Assembly (NCBI GenBank): GCA_965657795.1
Contig: CBFHQJ010000006.1
Span: 1-64,000, forward strand
Direction of reading: 5' to 3'
Length of the DNA stretch: 64,000 nucleotides
Source: SW10 sp965657795
Lineage (GTDB): Bacteria; Verrucomicrobiota; Verrucomicrobiia; Verrucomicrobiales; Akkermansiaceae
Shown: one piece after another, positions 33,634 through 43,485 of the stretch
Numbering within the stretch: position 1 is the stretch's first letter
How the letters are laid out: each line of letters begins with the position of its first letter
The notes under the pieces: generated by a model
Seen by the model: only the letters and a program-made list of their open reading frames with translations
What the model was told of the DNA's origin: nothing
Databases searched by the model: none
Position numbers and translations under genes: made by a program

Positions 33634-35025
33634 ATGGAATTTCAATCTGGAAATGATGGGTCTATCGTCCACCCCGTGAGGTTGATATTGTCTCTGCTAC
33701 TAACGCCAACTGCAGTTTGGGCCCAGAATCCTGTGCTGCCCGTGTTGAATCAGCTCTTTCCCGATCTGGATAAAGATCCGGGTGAGGCCGAAGAAAGATT
33801 CGTTCTCTCAGACCATTTTGGTGCTGAGGAGATTCTCGATACTGCGGTGAGATTTGAATCCGGCTGGACTCTTTTGGATGGCACCGAAGAGACGGCGGAA
33901 ATTGATTTCCTGCTATTTCGAGATCGGACCCCAATCACCGTGGCTAATTTTCTGGGCTACGTGAACCGGGGGGATTACACGGATATGATTGTCCACCGCT
34001 TGGTTCCGGGATTTGTCATTCAGGGTGGGGGCTTCACTATTACCAATGATAACGGGCAGCCAGCCTCAGACACCGTTCCGACCCAGCCAACGATTCAAAA
34101 TGAGTTTGGTGTCTCCAACACACTGGGGACGATTTCGATGGCGAAGCTCGGAGGAGACCCTGATAGCGCCACCAGCCAGTGGTTCATCAGTACCGGGGCA
34201 AATTCAGATAACCTCGATTTTCAGAATGGTGGTTTCACGGTCTTTGGAAAAGTCAGCAAGGACAGTTTTGAGGCAGCCTTGGAACTTGACCGGCTGGAAA
34301 AGTTTGATCGTTTCAATTTGGGTGGGGCATTAGCCGATTGCCCTTTGATTAGGGGGACAACGCAAGCTACTTTTGTGGCCGAGAGATTCTATCGATTCTC
34401 GACGGCAGAGGAAGTTCCTCTGCCAGCGGGACAAGCAGGCACGGATGCCAATTTGACTTATTCGATTCTCTCTGGTGCCGAGGGAAGCGGGCCGGTCGTG
34501 GGGATTGTCGATGGTGAGTTGGTTGTCGGATTTCCGGAATCCATCATCGGAGGTGTCAGGACGGTGGTGGTTCAAGCCGGGGATTCGGTCGGGAATACGG
34601 TCGTGGACACCTTCAATGTTTCGATGGAAGTGGACTACGAGGCATGGCGGAACATTGTGTTTCCCGAGGCTGTTGCCGGGGATGACTCGGTCGCCGGACC
34701 GGGGGCGGACTTTAATAATGATGGAGTTAGTAATCTTGTTTCCTTTGTATATGGTCTGGATGGGACCACGGATGCTTCTACCGGAATTGGAGGTCCGGCT
34801 TTGAGTCTTGGATCATCGACGGTGAGTCTTGAGATCGAAACCGGTTACCTTGAGGGAGTGGGGTTCGGGGTGGAGTTTTCAACCGATGGCGAGAACTGGG
34901 AATCAGTCGACTCGACACAGTCCACGACATCGAACCCTCACGGAAAGATTGAACGATTCACAGTAGCGCGTGTGGTTGGGGATCATCCCAAATCATTCTA
35001 TCGCCTCAGATACTCCCTCAACTGA
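33634..35025 (+). CDS. Secreted cyclophilin-type peptidyl-prolyl isomerase
   Basis: This 463-residue protein has an N-terminal signal peptide (RLILSLLLTPTAVWA). A cyclophilin domain follows (about 85-230): TPITVANFLGYVNRGDYTDM, HRLVPGFVIQGGGF, TLGTISMAKLGGDPDSATSQWFIS, and FTVFGKV. Most of the residues lining the proline pocket are recognisable. The remainder is beta-rich, and the C-terminus has a Ca-binding-like DFNNDGVSN segment followed by VEFSTDGENW and the ending KSFYRLRYSLN. That ending is shared with the protease at 38104 and the CotH protein. It is followed three bases later by a second cyclophilin gene, so the pair is co-expressed. Confidence 0.85.
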   Translation: MEFQSGNDGSIVHPVRLILSLLLTPTAVWAQNPVLPVLNQLFPDLDKDPGEAEERFVLSDHFGAEEILDTAVRFESGWTLLDGTEETAEIDFLLFRDRTPITVANFLGYVNRGDYTDMIVHRLVPGFVIQGGGFTITNDNGQPASDTVPTQPTIQNEFGVSNTLGTISMAKLGGDPDSATSQWFISTGANSDNLDFQNGGFTVFGKVSKDSFEAALELDRLEKFDRFNLGGALADCPLIRGTTQATFVAERFYRFSTAEEVPLPAGQAGTDANLTYSILSGAEGSGPVVGIVDGELVVGFPESIIGGVRTVVVQAGDSVGNTVVDTFNVSMEVDYEAWRNIVFPEAVAGDDSVAGPGADFNNDGVSNLVSFVYGLDGTTDASTGIGGPALSLGSSTVSLEIETGYLEGVGFGVEFSTDGENWESVDSTQSTTSNPHGKIERFTVARVVGDHPKSFYRLRYSLN

Positions 35026-35028
35026 TTT

Positions 35029-36651
35029 ATGATCCTACGATTAAAAGTTCTTTGCCTCTTTGCCGGGCTGGCCCTGACGGCAAAGGCCGATTTTATTGCG
35101 GCCGATTTCCGAACCACGAAGGGAGATTTCACGGTTTCTCTGGACTACACGAATTCCCCTCTGGCAGTGGCTAATTTCATCCAATTGGCGGGGAAACCCG
35201 ATGATATTTTGGAGACTCCGGCGGGTGTCCCGTTTTTGGAAGACGCAGGCCATTATACCCAGTCGTTTTATCGACCGACCGTGGACTCTGACGTCGTGAG
35301 GCTGCCGTTGCGGGTTCAGCGAATCGAGGCGACTCCCACCATGCGAGGATTCTACGGAATCTTTCAGAGCAATACCTACATCGGCGGGGTGGAGGGGTTT
35401 CCATTTCCCAATTACCACGCCGATATCACGGGAGAGGACAGAATTCGGCTTCAGCAAATTGGTTCCAATCCTACGAAATATAGAATCACCCTCAGGTATC
35501 CAAGGTCGTGGCTGGATGCACGTGATCTTAGGGTGAAGCAGGCTCCGATGTATCGGGCGATTCGAGTGAATCGGGTGGAAACCGGTGTGAGGTTTTTTGC
35601 CGGAAGTATGACCAATGATCCCTTGGAGCATCCAGGGTATCAATTTCAAGACGAGGTGGTGCGCGACCCAAACAATCCGTCTAATCCTTTCGGATTTCCA
35701 TTCAATGGAGCAGGCATTTTGGCAATGGATTGTCTGGCGCCGAACCGCAACGGAAGCAGGTTTTTTATCACCTCGGTCGCGGTCCCGTCCTTCAACGGGC
35801 GTTACACCGCTTTCGGTCAGGTCGCGGATATTCCCGGATTAAATGTTATTAGGAGTATTGCTAATGTTCCGAATGATAGCACGGGAGCTCCTGATGAAGA
35901 GATGGCGATTCTCGACATTAGTATTCGTCGCAGCGGTCTGACCGCAAATGCCTTTATGGAAGGGTATCATCAGGGATTTCTACCTGGAGCCATTGAAACG
36001 TTACCTTTATCACTTGAGCGAAATGGTGCTGCTTTGGAATTGGTGACTCCGCTACGCCCCCAAAGTCAGAATGCTCTCTATTCCAGCTCTGATTTGAGGG
36101 CGTATCTGGGCGGAACAATCGAGGCACAACCCCCGAATCAATCCGAAGCCAACCGGATCGACCTGAGCCCGCTGCTTGGCTTTGCGCCAAGGAGCTTCTT
36201 TAAAGGTTTTTCGACCGCGATGCCAACCTGGCCATCGGGGGAAATCTCACTTGAAAATGCCCGCCTGTTTCTGAGTGCATTCTCGGGAACGGATCGTGGT
36301 AATCTCAATATGAATTTCAATGAGGATGGAACGGGAGGGACTTATTCAATCGACATGTTCGTGGAACAGAACGTTTTTGGAGAGGATCCCAGAGTGGTGC
36401 GTTCGTTTGGCTCCGGGACTTTCGCTGCGACCTACGATTTTTCAGGAGGGCCGTATTTTGGCATTCTGAAGATTACGAATTCCACGGGGCCTTTGAATGC
36501 GGAGCAGTTTACCCTTCACTTTGACTCGAGCCGATTCACCAATAACCCGCAGGTCAACCCAGCGACTTTGATTCGTCGTTTTGATGCCCGTACCCTGGAC
36601 CCGGAGGTGCCTTTCCTGAGTTACAGCGGTCGCTTCCAAAAACTTCAATAA
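35029..36651 (+). CDS. Secreted cyclophilin-like protein with an inserted segment
   Basis: This 540-residue protein has a signal peptide (LRLKVLCLFAGLALTAKA). Its cyclophilin domain is split. The first strands (FRTTKGDFTVSLDYTNSPLAVANFIQLA) lie at about 27-55. The core resumes at about residue 200 with YQFQDEVV, NGAGILAMDCLAPNRNGSRFFIT and GRYTAFGQVADIPGLNVI. Between them lie about 150 residues not seen in ordinary cyclophilins. The second half of the protein has no family I recognise and is beta-rich. It starts three bases after the first cyclophilin gene and ends two bases before trmB. Whether it still catalyses isomerisation is unclear. Confidence 0.75.
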   Translation: MILRLKVLCLFAGLALTAKADFIAADFRTTKGDFTVSLDYTNSPLAVANFIQLAGKPDDILETPAGVPFLEDAGHYTQSFYRPTVDSDVVRLPLRVQRIEATPTMRGFYGIFQSNTYIGGVEGFPFPNYHADITGEDRIRLQQIGSNPTKYRITLRYPRSWLDARDLRVKQAPMYRAIRVNRVETGVRFFAGSMTNDPLEHPGYQFQDEVVRDPNNPSNPFGFPFNGAGILAMDCLAPNRNGSRFFITSVAVPSFNGRYTAFGQVADIPGLNVIRSIANVPNDSTGAPDEEMAILDISIRRSGLTANAFMEGYHQGFLPGAIETLPLSLERNGAALELVTPLRPQSQNALYSSSDLRAYLGGTIEAQPPNQSEANRIDLSPLLGFAPRSFFKGFSTAMPTWPSGEISLENARLFLSAFSGTDRGNLNMNFNEDGTGGTYSIDMFVEQNVFGEDPRVVRSFGSGTFAATYDFSGGPYFGILKITNSTGPLNAEQFTLHFDSSRFTNNPQVNPATLIRRFDARTLDPEVPFLSYSGRFQKLQ

Positions 36652-36652
36652 G

Positions 36653-37276
36653 ATGGTTCCCAAAGGAAAATTTGTCAGGCCAACAGAGCCCAATGAACTC
36701 GTTCCGGAGAATTATTTTTCGGAGATCCGGATCAGCAATCATTTTGAGAACGAAGCTCCTTTGGAGATCGATCTGGGATGCGGCGACGGGAAGTTCACGC
36801 TCGAGATGGCGGAACATCATCCTGATCGCAATTTTATCGCGGTTGAAAGGCTTCTAGGTCGGGTTCGAAAGGTTTGCCGGGGGGCTGAAAAACGGGGTCT
36901 CAACAACTTGAGGGTGTTGCGACTGGAGAGTCTTTACACCTTGGAATGGCTCTTGCCGGAAAGATGTGTGGATCGACTTCATTTGCTTTGCCCGGATCCG
37001 TGGCCCAAGGCGAAACACCACCGCAGGCGTCTTTTTCAAAAGCCGTTTCTCGATGCAGTGGTGCGGGTGTTGAAGCCGGGTGGGGAGCTTTTGTTCAAGA
37101 CGGATCACGACGAGTATTTTGAGTGGAGTGAAGAACACCTCACGGAATACCCGGGGTTGGAGCGTCTGGAATGGCCCGAGGATGCCTTCTTTTATCCCAA
37201 GACTGATTTTCAAATTCAGTGGGAAGCGGAAGGGAAGCGACTGCAAGGGCTCAGAGCCAGGAAGCCGACTACTTAG
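36653..37276 (+). CDS. trmB: tRNA (guanine46-N7)-methyltransferase
   Basis: This 207-residue protein is TrmB. The SAM site is IDLGCGDGKFTLEMA near residues 39-52. The family hallmark is LLCPDPWPKAKHHRRRLFQ, and GGELLFKTDHDEYFEW carries residues used in tRNA binding. It methylates G46 in the variable loop of tRNAs. It follows the cyclophilin gene by one base and overlaps the convergent DUF502 gene by eight bases at its 3' end. Confidence 0.95.
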   Translation: MVPKGKFVRPTEPNELVPENYFSEIRISNHFENEAPLEIDLGCGDGKFTLEMAEHHPDRNFIAVERLLGRVRKVCRGAEKRGLNNLRVLRLESLYTLEWLLPERCVDRLHLLCPDPWPKAKHHRRRLFQKPFLDAVVRVLKPGGELLFKTDHDEYFEWSEEHLTEYPGLERLEWPEDAFFYPKTDFQIQWEAEGKRLQGLRARKPTT

Positions 37277-38045
37277 GTGGGGCCTCCTCCTCTGAATTAT
37301 TGTCGACTCCGGGATATGAAGCCGGTGCCACGAGGCCGGCGGACAGAATCATTTTTCCGGCTTCCTCGAGCGTCATGTCGCTTGCGAACACTTTCTCGTC
37401 ATCCATCAGGACTACGAATCCGGTCATGGGATTGGGGGAGGTGGGGATGAAAATTGAAGTCGTTCCCTTGCCGGTTTGAGGGTCAACAAAGTTGCCGGTG
37501 ATAAAGCCAATCAGGCGGCAGCCGGGACTGGGGTATTCGACATAGGCCACACCTTTGAACTTTTGCGGACCACCAAGGTTACGAACGGCATCGACGAATT
37601 GCTTGATGGTGGCATAGACAAATCCGAGGAGGGGAATGCGGATGATAAAATCGTCAATCCAGCTACTGACTTTTTTACCGGGACGGTTGGTCACCGCAAT
37701 GCCTACGATGAAAAGCAGGGCGAGTGGAATGAGGAGCCAGAGGAAATCATCACCGGGAAATCCCTCGATAGACCACGCGTCTTTTTCATTCTCTTTGACC
37801 CCGCGCAGCAGGTTGAGCCCCTTCAAAATTCCATTTATGATGGCAAGGCCGATCTTGTGGAGGAGACGGAAGACAAGGACGACAATCCAGCCGGTGGCCA
37901 GAATCGGAATGACGGTCGCCATCCCTGCCAGAAAAGGTTTGAGGACCTTCTTCACCTTGGGGTGGCGTGGCTCCCTTGGGCGTCCGATTGGGTCGATATC
38001 GTCTTCGCTCATTACTGGGGTAGACCTGAGCATGGAGTTTGCCAT
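37269..38045 (-). CDS. DUF502 membrane protein
   Basis: This 258-residue protein has two clear membrane helices (about 40-62 and 100-122). The DUF502 signature follows: IPLLGFVYATIKQFVDAVRNL, then FKGVAYVEYPSPGCRLIGFITG, and TTSIFIPTSPNPMTGFVVLM. The family occurs in many bacteria and in plants (LIKE COV), with no agreed biochemical role. The start is uncertain: ATGs at 38045 and 38012 are possible, and the latter would leave MSEDDIDP as the leader. Its 3' end overlaps trmB by eight bases on the opposite strand. Confidence 0.85.
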   Translation of the reverse strand: MANSMLRSTPVMSEDDIDPIGRPREPRHPKVKKVLKPFLAGMATVIPILATGWIVVLVFRLLHKIGLAIINGILKGLNLLRGVKENEKDAWSIEGFPGDDFLWLLIPLALLFIVGIAVTNRPGKKVSSWIDDFIIRIPLLGFVYATIKQFVDAVRNLGGPQKFKGVAYVEYPSPGCRLIGFITGNFVDPQTGKGTTSIFIPTSPNPMTGFVVLMDDEKVFASDMTLEEAGKMILSAGLVAPASYPGVDNNSEEEAPPK

Positions 38046-38103
38046 CTGACAACCATGAGATTTCCTGCCTGACGATTCAGTCTGGGCGTGCTACGTTTCC
38101 CGG

Positions 38104-41100
38104 GTGAGCCGGGGAATTTCAACTAGCGTTCTGAGCCGCTTGATCGTCTTGGCCTTTCCTCTTCTGGTAATTGGCTTTTTTGGGGTGAATGGGATTCAAA
38201 ATTTGCCGGTATCGGCACCTGAAGATGTTAGGACGAATTTTGCTCCAAGGGATGACCCGGGCAGGTCTTTGATTGGAGGGAAAGAACTAGAATCCTATGA
38301 TGCTTTTTCATCGCTTGTGCGACCAGAGAACACGGAAACAAGGGCAAGGGTGCCTGTCCTTAAGGTTCGAAAATTGGCAGACGCAGAGGGTTTTATTCAG
38401 TCACTGGATCCTCAAGTCCGGTCCGGATTGAATCAAAAAGATCGGATGGATCTAAGCGCTTATCTGAGTCATTTAAACTCGTCCCCAAATAGGGAGCCAT
38501 CCTGGCTTTGCTGGGATCACGATGTTTCTACGGCCAAGCTCGCCGCCTATCACGAGATCGACAAATTGATTGGTTTGGTTGGCTCGGAATACCGCGTTTC
38601 AGCCAATCAATTTCAGAGCAACGGTCGGTGGAGCAAGACGGCAAGCGATGGCTTTGATTTCTCGTCGCAAGGCGATGCTTCGACGGTGACCTGGAGTATT
38701 GTTCCAGATGGCACATTAACACCCGGGCTCAACAATCAGTCCGGGACTGGATCAAATTTGCGGGCATGGATGGCTTCCATTTACGGAGGTTCCGCAAGTG
38801 GACCAGCAGTGGATCAACCATGGTTTGATATTTTTGAAAGTGCCTTCGAGGCCATGGCCGAGACTTGTGGGGTGACTTTAATCTACGAGCCAATGGACGA
38901 TGGTATTGTTTTGGATTCCTCCAATGCCGGGGTGTTAGGTATCCGTGGTGATATCAGGATTGCGGCCAGGGGATTGGACGGTAATAGCGGGAATCTCGCC
39001 ATTGCCTTTCCGCCTGATGACGGAGACATGATTTTAGATTCGAGCGATGGAACTTTCTTAATCACCTCCGGAAATTCCATCCGCCTGTTCAATACCATAA
39101 CTCATGAACTGGGGCACAGCCTGGGGTTGGCGCACGTATGTCCGATCAATCGCACCAAGTTATTGGAGCCAAGTTTGACCACCACTTTTCGAGGGCCGCA
39201 GTTTGATGAATTTCAGTCTTTGCAGCGTCTCTATGGTGACCGGTTTGAAGTTCATGGATCCTTTCGGGATAACGATACTCCGCTCTCTGCCAAAGTGATT
39301 GATTTGGTTGAAGGTGAAGCCATTTCTTTTTCACGACTGAGTATCGACGACGATAGGGATCGGGATTTTTACCGCTTTGAGGGTTTGGTGGGACAACGGC
39401 TCAATGTCCATGTGATACCGGGTGAGGGAATTTATTTTGAAGGCGGAGAAGCAGTTGACAGTTGTTCCCAAGGGATCGAATTTGATTCTGCCAGCATTCA
39501 TGATCTTGCGATCCAAGTGCTTGGCGAGGACGGTGAGACAATCCTCTTTGAGGCTGACTCGGGCACCTCGGGTGAAGCTGAATCGATCCAGATGTTTGAA
39601 CTTCCTGCAACTGGAGTCTTCTATCTGCGCGTCGATGGAGATCTCGCAAATGCCACCCAAGTCTATGAGTTGAGAGCAGAGTTACTGGCAAGATTGCCGG
39701 CAGCAAGATTGCACTTGGTGGAGCATCTCGTTTTGGAAGAATCGGGATCAGTGAAAAATGGGCGGCTGGATCCCGGTGAGACGATCCGCCTGGCGATTGA
39801 GATCGAAAATGTGGGCGAGCTTCCCACGGGCTTGCTCACAACAGAGATTCTGGGCTCTGAAAATGCGGTTGTCTTTTCGGAGTCAGCGCCCAGCCAACTG
39901 AATCCCGGAGAATCTGCGTTGATTGAGATGGTGGTGGGGACATCCGGAACTTGCGGGGATTTCATGCAGATCGATTTGCAAATTGAAGATTCATCCGGGG
40001 AGTTGTTGACGGAGGTTCTGAACCTGGAAGCCGGGGTGGTGACGAAGCCGGTCGCCTTTGTTGTAGATTTTGAAGAGTTGAATGAGCTGCCTGCGGGATG
40101 GGCTTCGGATTTTTCCGGTTCCGGCGATGATTGGACGGTCGCGGCGTCCCGGTCCGACTCCAGATTCCAATCTGCCTATACTCCGGCACGTGATTCGATT
40201 GGCGAGGCGTTCTTGATGTCGTCTGTCTTTGAATTGGCGCCGGGTGGTGGAACTCTGAGTTTTAGTCATCTCTATCGCCTCGAGCCGGGCTTTGATGGAG
40301 GTGTGCTGGAGGTTTCAAGGAACGGAGCGGAGTGGAGTGATCTCATCAGCCACCCCGACGTCATCGCGACTGGAGGATACAACCGGGGGATTCGTGAAGG
40401 CTTTGGCTCGGCAATCGCGGGCCAGCAGGCTTGGTCGGGTCTTCAGGAGATTTCCACGCAGGTAACGGCAGTGCTTCCGGAGGCTTGGGCAGGGGAGGTG
40501 ATCCAGTTCAGATGGCGGGTGGTGCACGACGCGTCATCGGCGCGCGAGGGGTGGTGGATCGATGAGGTGAAGATGGAGATGTTGATTGAAGATTGTGAAC
40601 CACACCGCCCCGAGATTTCACTGGCTCTTGCAAGTGGTGAGCTTAGCGAAAATCATCCGGATCTTCCTGCGATTTTGGAACTAAAAACCAACCTCCCTCT
40701 CGTTTCATCACTTAGCATTCCACTGGAGATTTCCGGAACAGCAGGCCTTTCGAATGACTACCAATTCGATCCGGAAGCTGTTTTGGTGTCCGGCCAGACC
40801 TCCTTGGAGGTGCCGCTCACGGTGATTTCTGACTCTGTCACCGAGGGCGATGAATCCGTTTTGATCGAAGTTCCACCAGAGAGTGCCAACTTTGTCGCCG
40901 GCAGCAATTCTTCCGTCCAATTGAACATTCGCGATCTCGTGAACGTTGAGGCCTGGACCCTGGCGTTTTTTGGAAGCCCGGTCGATTTGTTTGGTGATTT
41001 CGATGGCGATGGATTTGACGAACTCTCGGAATATCTCCTCGGAACGAATCCGGTTTTGTCCAGTGATCAGCCGTCGCTCGCCTTGGTTCCAAATGACGGA

Positions 41101-41277
41101 AAATTCCTACTGCCGCTGGCTGCTCTTCCGGTCCGCCCTGATGCCAGCTTGGGAGTTGAGTTTTCGAGCGATCTGAGAAGTTGGGAAACCGGTGAGTTTG
41201 TCAGTGGGCCTGAGGGCCTGGAGATCGCACCGATGACGCAAAAGTCGTATTTTAGGCTGACATTCTCGCTAGACTAA
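38104..41277 (+). CDS. Secreted matrixin-like zinc metalloprotease
   Basis: A GTG start gives 1057 residues with a signal anchor (SRLIVLAFPLLVIGFFGV). The zinc site is HELGHSLGLAH at 334-344, the metzincin motif HExxHxxGxxH; a candidate Met-turn cannot be placed with certainty. A pre-peptidase-like C-terminal domain (about 380-545: DDDRDRDFYRFEGLVGQRLNV) follows. Then come CARDB/beta-sandwich regions, a Calx-beta-like repeat (about 850-940: SISLEIS-type strands, VTEGDESVLIEVP) and a Ca-binding-like DFDGDGFDELSEYLLGT. The closing residues VEFSSDL...KSYFRLTFSLD match those of two other secreted proteins here. It stands alone between DUF502 and the next operon. The domain names beyond the protease are my judgement. 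Confidence 0.8.
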   Translation: MSRGISTSVLSRLIVLAFPLLVIGFFGVNGIQNLPVSAPEDVRTNFAPRDDPGRSLIGGKELESYDAFSSLVRPENTETRARVPVLKVRKLADAEGFIQSLDPQVRSGLNQKDRMDLSAYLSHLNSSPNREPSWLCWDHDVSTAKLAAYHEIDKLIGLVGSEYRVSANQFQSNGRWSKTASDGFDFSSQGDASTVTWSIVPDGTLTPGLNNQSGTGSNLRAWMASIYGGSASGPAVDQPWFDIFESAFEAMAETCGVTLIYEPMDDGIVLDSSNAGVLGIRGDIRIAARGLDGNSGNLAIAFPPDDGDMILDSSDGTFLITSGNSIRLFNTITHELGHSLGLAHVCPINRTKLLEPSLTTTFRGPQFDEFQSLQRLYGDRFEVHGSFRDNDTPLSAKVIDLVEGEAISFSRLSIDDDRDRDFYRFEGLVGQRLNVHVIPGEGIYFEGGEAVDSCSQGIEFDSASIHDLAIQVLGEDGETILFEADSGTSGEAESIQMFELPATGVFYLRVDGDLANATQVYELRAELLARLPAARLHLVEHLVLEESGSVKNGRLDPGETIRLAIEIENVGELPTGLLTTEILGSENAVVFSESAPSQLNPGESALIEMVVGTSGTCGDFMQIDLQIEDSSGELLTEVLNLEAGVVTKPVAFVVDFEELNELPAGWASDFSGSGDDWTVAASRSDSRFQSAYTPARDSIGEAFLMSSVFELAPGGGTLSFSHLYRLEPGFDGGVLEVSRNGAEWSDLISHPDVIATGGYNRGIREGFGSAIAGQQAWSGLQEISTQVTAVLPEAWAGEVIQFRWRVVHDASSAREGWWIDEVKMEMLIEDCEPHRPEISLALASGELSENHPDLPAILELKTNLPLVSSLSIPLEISGTAGLSNDYQFDPEAVLVSGQTSLEVPLTVISDSVTEGDESVLIEVPPESANFVAGSNSSVQLNIRDLVNVEAWTLAFFGSPVDLFGDFDGDGFDELSEYLLGTNPVLSSDQPSLALVPNDGKFLLPLAALPVRPDASLGVEFSSDLRSWETGEFVSGPEGLEIAPMTQKSYFRLTFSLD

Positions 41278-41326
41278 ACCAGTTCCGACTTCCTTTCTCT
41301 GCCGGATTTGGCAAGACAGTCGCGAC

Positions 41327-41620
41327 ATGAATGCTGTTGATCTTGCAAGCTCTGCGCAATCCGACTCTGAACCACCGGCGGGAACATCTCTGGCCCAGCA
41401 GGCTCTTTGGCTGGCCAAGGCCGGGCGTTGGGATGACTCGCATGATCTTTGTCAGGATGTTCCCGATCCGGCAGGGGCTTGGATTCACGCCTACCTCCAT
41501 CGTGAGGAGGGTGATCTTGGAAATGCCTCATACTGGTATCATCGCGCAGGTAAGGAAATGCCAGCCTCCGGGGTGACTCTGGAAGAAGAATGGGGACAAA
41601 TCGCCGCGGTAATTTCCTAG
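41327..41620 (+). CDS. Small soluble protein of unknown function, possibly TPR-like
   Basis: The protein has 97 residues, starts MNAVDLASS and reads as two short helical pairs, GTSLAQQALWLAKAGRWDDSHDLCQD and DPAGAWIHAYLHREEGDLGNASYWYHRAGK. Spacing and aromatic placement are like a tetratricopeptide hairpin. I know no function. It lies 12 bases before rsmB and probably shares its transcript. The alternating aromatic pattern makes it a likely real gene despite its size. Confidence 0.65.
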   Translation: MNAVDLASSAQSDSEPPAGTSLAQQALWLAKAGRWDDSHDLCQDVPDPAGAWIHAYLHREEGDLGNASYWYHRAGKEMPASGVTLEEEWGQIAAVIS

Positions 41621-41632
41621 CACAAATACTCG

Positions 41633-42838
41633 ATGCCAAAATCTGATAAGAATGTCCGGCGCGCTGCCGTTTCTGCGCTGAGGGCGTGGGCAAAGGGCCA
41701 CGCTTATGCGGATTCCCTCGTGGATCGTCACTCCGAGCGAAATCATTTGTCGTCTGCGGATCGTGCTTTCTTGAAAACGATCCTTTTGGGAGTTCTTCGC
41801 AATCGAAGCCTGCTCGATCATTGGATCGGGATGTTTCGAAAGGGGAAGCTCGATCCCGAAACGAGAGATGTTTTGCGAGTGGGCTTTTTTCAATTGCTCA
41901 TCTTGCGAACTCCGGATCACGCCGCGATTTATGAAACGGTCGCCTGTGCCCGCAAGCCGGTTCAGGGGTTGATTAACGCGGTCCTTCGCAAGGCCGCCCA
42001 CTGTCGCATGAGGCTTCTTCGGGAGCTACCGGATATCGAATTGCCGATTCAGTTTTCACATCCTCATTGGTTGTGGAAGCGTTGGAAGAAGCTCTTTGGT
42101 CAGAATAATGCGGTCGCTTTGATGGATTGGAATAATCTCCCGGCCGAGCCTTATTACCGGCCCAATCTTTTGAATCCCCCTCCGCCGGGAAGTCCTGAGC
42201 CGGAGAGTGCCCGGGAAGCGGTCGAGCACGGCCACTATTATGTGACCGATCCTTCAACCGCTCACGCTCCGGAACTACTGGCGCCAAAGCCGGGCGAGAT
42301 GGTTCTCGACGCTTGTGCTGCGCCGGGAGGAAAGGCGATTCATCTCGCGGGCCTCATGGAAAATGAAGGTCGATTGATCTGCATGGATTCCAATGAGAAG
42401 AGGTTACCACGCCTCAATGAAAATCTGGAACGTTGCGGGGTGAAAATTGCGGAAGTTTCCTGTCATGATTGGACTCAGAATCCTCCACCGGAACTTCTGG
42501 AGGCCTTTGATGCCATTCTTCTAGATGTTCCGTGCTCTAATACCGGAGTGTTGCGCCGTCGGGTGGATGCCCGCTGGCGAATTCAGAAAATCGATTTGGA
42601 GCAACTGGTTGTGATTCAGAATCAGATTTTGGAGCAGGCCGTCAAGTGTCTGAAACCGGGGGGCAGGCTCGTTTACTCGACCTGTTCCATCGATCCCGAG
42701 GAAAATATAGAATTGGTAACCCGCTTTGTGGAGAGTCACTCCGCACTCGAACTCGAGAAGAGTGAGCAGCTGCTGCCCTTCAAGGATCAAACGGATGGGG
42801 CTTTTGCCGCTCTTGTTCGACGGAATTCCTCCTCTTGA
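41633..42838 (+). CDS. rsmB: 16S rRNA (cytosine-C5)-methyltransferase RsmB-like
   Basis: This 401-residue protein has a NusB-like N-terminal helical domain (RRAAVSALRAWAKGHAYADSL, SSADRAFLKTILLGVLRNR). A class I methyltransferase domain follows. The SAM site is LDACAAPGGKAIHLA. One active cysteine is in DVPCSNTGVLRRR (Cys301) and the other in YSTCSIDPEEN (Cys351), the two-cysteine mechanism of RNA m5C enzymes. RsmB methylates C967 in 16S rRNA. The length is a little short of E. coli RsmB (429), mostly in the N-terminal domain, so assignment to the RsmB/NOP group is firmer than to C967 itself. It is co-directional with ldt-like, ACT and trmD genes. Confidence 0.88.
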   Translation: MPKSDKNVRRAAVSALRAWAKGHAYADSLVDRHSERNHLSSADRAFLKTILLGVLRNRSLLDHWIGMFRKGKLDPETRDVLRVGFFQLLILRTPDHAAIYETVACARKPVQGLINAVLRKAAHCRMRLLRELPDIELPIQFSHPHWLWKRWKKLFGQNNAVALMDWNNLPAEPYYRPNLLNPPPPGSPEPESAREAVEHGHYYVTDPSTAHAPELLAPKPGEMVLDACAAPGGKAIHLAGLMENEGRLICMDSNEKRLPRLNENLERCGVKIAEVSCHDWTQNPPPELLEAFDAILLDVPCSNTGVLRRRVDARWRIQKIDLEQLVVIQNQILEQAVKCLKPGGRLVYSTCSIDPEENIELVTRFVESHSALELEKSEQLLPFKDQTDGAFAALVRRNSSS

Positions 42839-42882
42839 CCCGTCGCCCGTTTCGGGATTACTTTAACCACCCAAAATATTTT

Positions 42883-43479
42883 ATGAAGGCACTACTTTCC
42901 TTGATCCCGATGGGGATTCTCGTTCAATCCTGCGCTCCCTCAATTTCAGGGGGTGGGGGTAGCGGTTATCTGACCGGGTTTCGTTCGGCGACACCGACCA
43001 GTGAACGTCAACCGATGGCGCATGAGCGTGGATATTGGGATGGCGATGCGGTTGAAGGCCCCGCCTCCATCCGGATCAATCGGGACGAACAGAAAGCATA
43101 CTTTTACAAAGGGAGCCAACTGGTGGGTGTGTCTCCTCTTTCGACCGGAAGTTCAACTCACACCACTCCGGCTGGAAGTTTCAAAGTGACCGAAAAAGAT
43201 ATTGATCACGAATCGTCGCTTTACGGCGTCATTCGGGATCGGGCAACCGGCCAGATCGTAAACAAGGACGCCGACACCCGAAAGCACCGGGCTCAGCCAG
43301 GGCAGGTCTTTGAGCATGCGCCCATGCCCTACTTTATGCGGTTCAATGGTGGGATCGGGATGCACGTGGGGCATCTTCCGGGCTATGCCGCTTCTCACGG
43401 TTGCGTGAGGATGCCCAAGGAAATGGCCATGCATTTTTATCAGGCAGCTAGCGTTGGAACCCCGGTGATCGTGGAATAG
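42883..43479 (+). CDS. L,D-transpeptidase (YkuD family) lipoprotein
   Basis: I take the ATG at 42883, giving 198 residues, because it starts a lipoprotein-like signal ending LVQSC (Cys17). A TTG at 42835 is an alternative. The YkuD catalytic site is at the end: H161 in GGIGMHVGHLPG, then SHGCVRMP with His172, Cys174 and Arg176. L,D-transpeptidases crosslink peptidoglycan through two diaminopimelate residues or attach outer-membrane proteins. The glycine-rich segment after Cys17 is a spacer to the membrane. It lies between rsmB and an ACT-domain gene in one operon. Confidence 0.85.
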   Translation: MKALLSLIPMGILVQSCAPSISGGGGSGYLTGFRSATPTSERQPMAHERGYWDGDAVEGPASIRINRDEQKAYFYKGSQLVGVSPLSTGSSTHTTPAGSFKVTEKDIDHESSLYGVIRDRATGQIVNKDADTRKHRAQPGQVFEHAPMPYFMRFNGGIGMHVGHLPGYAASHGCVRMPKEMAMHFYQAASVGTPVIVE

Positions 43480-43485
43480 AGGCTT

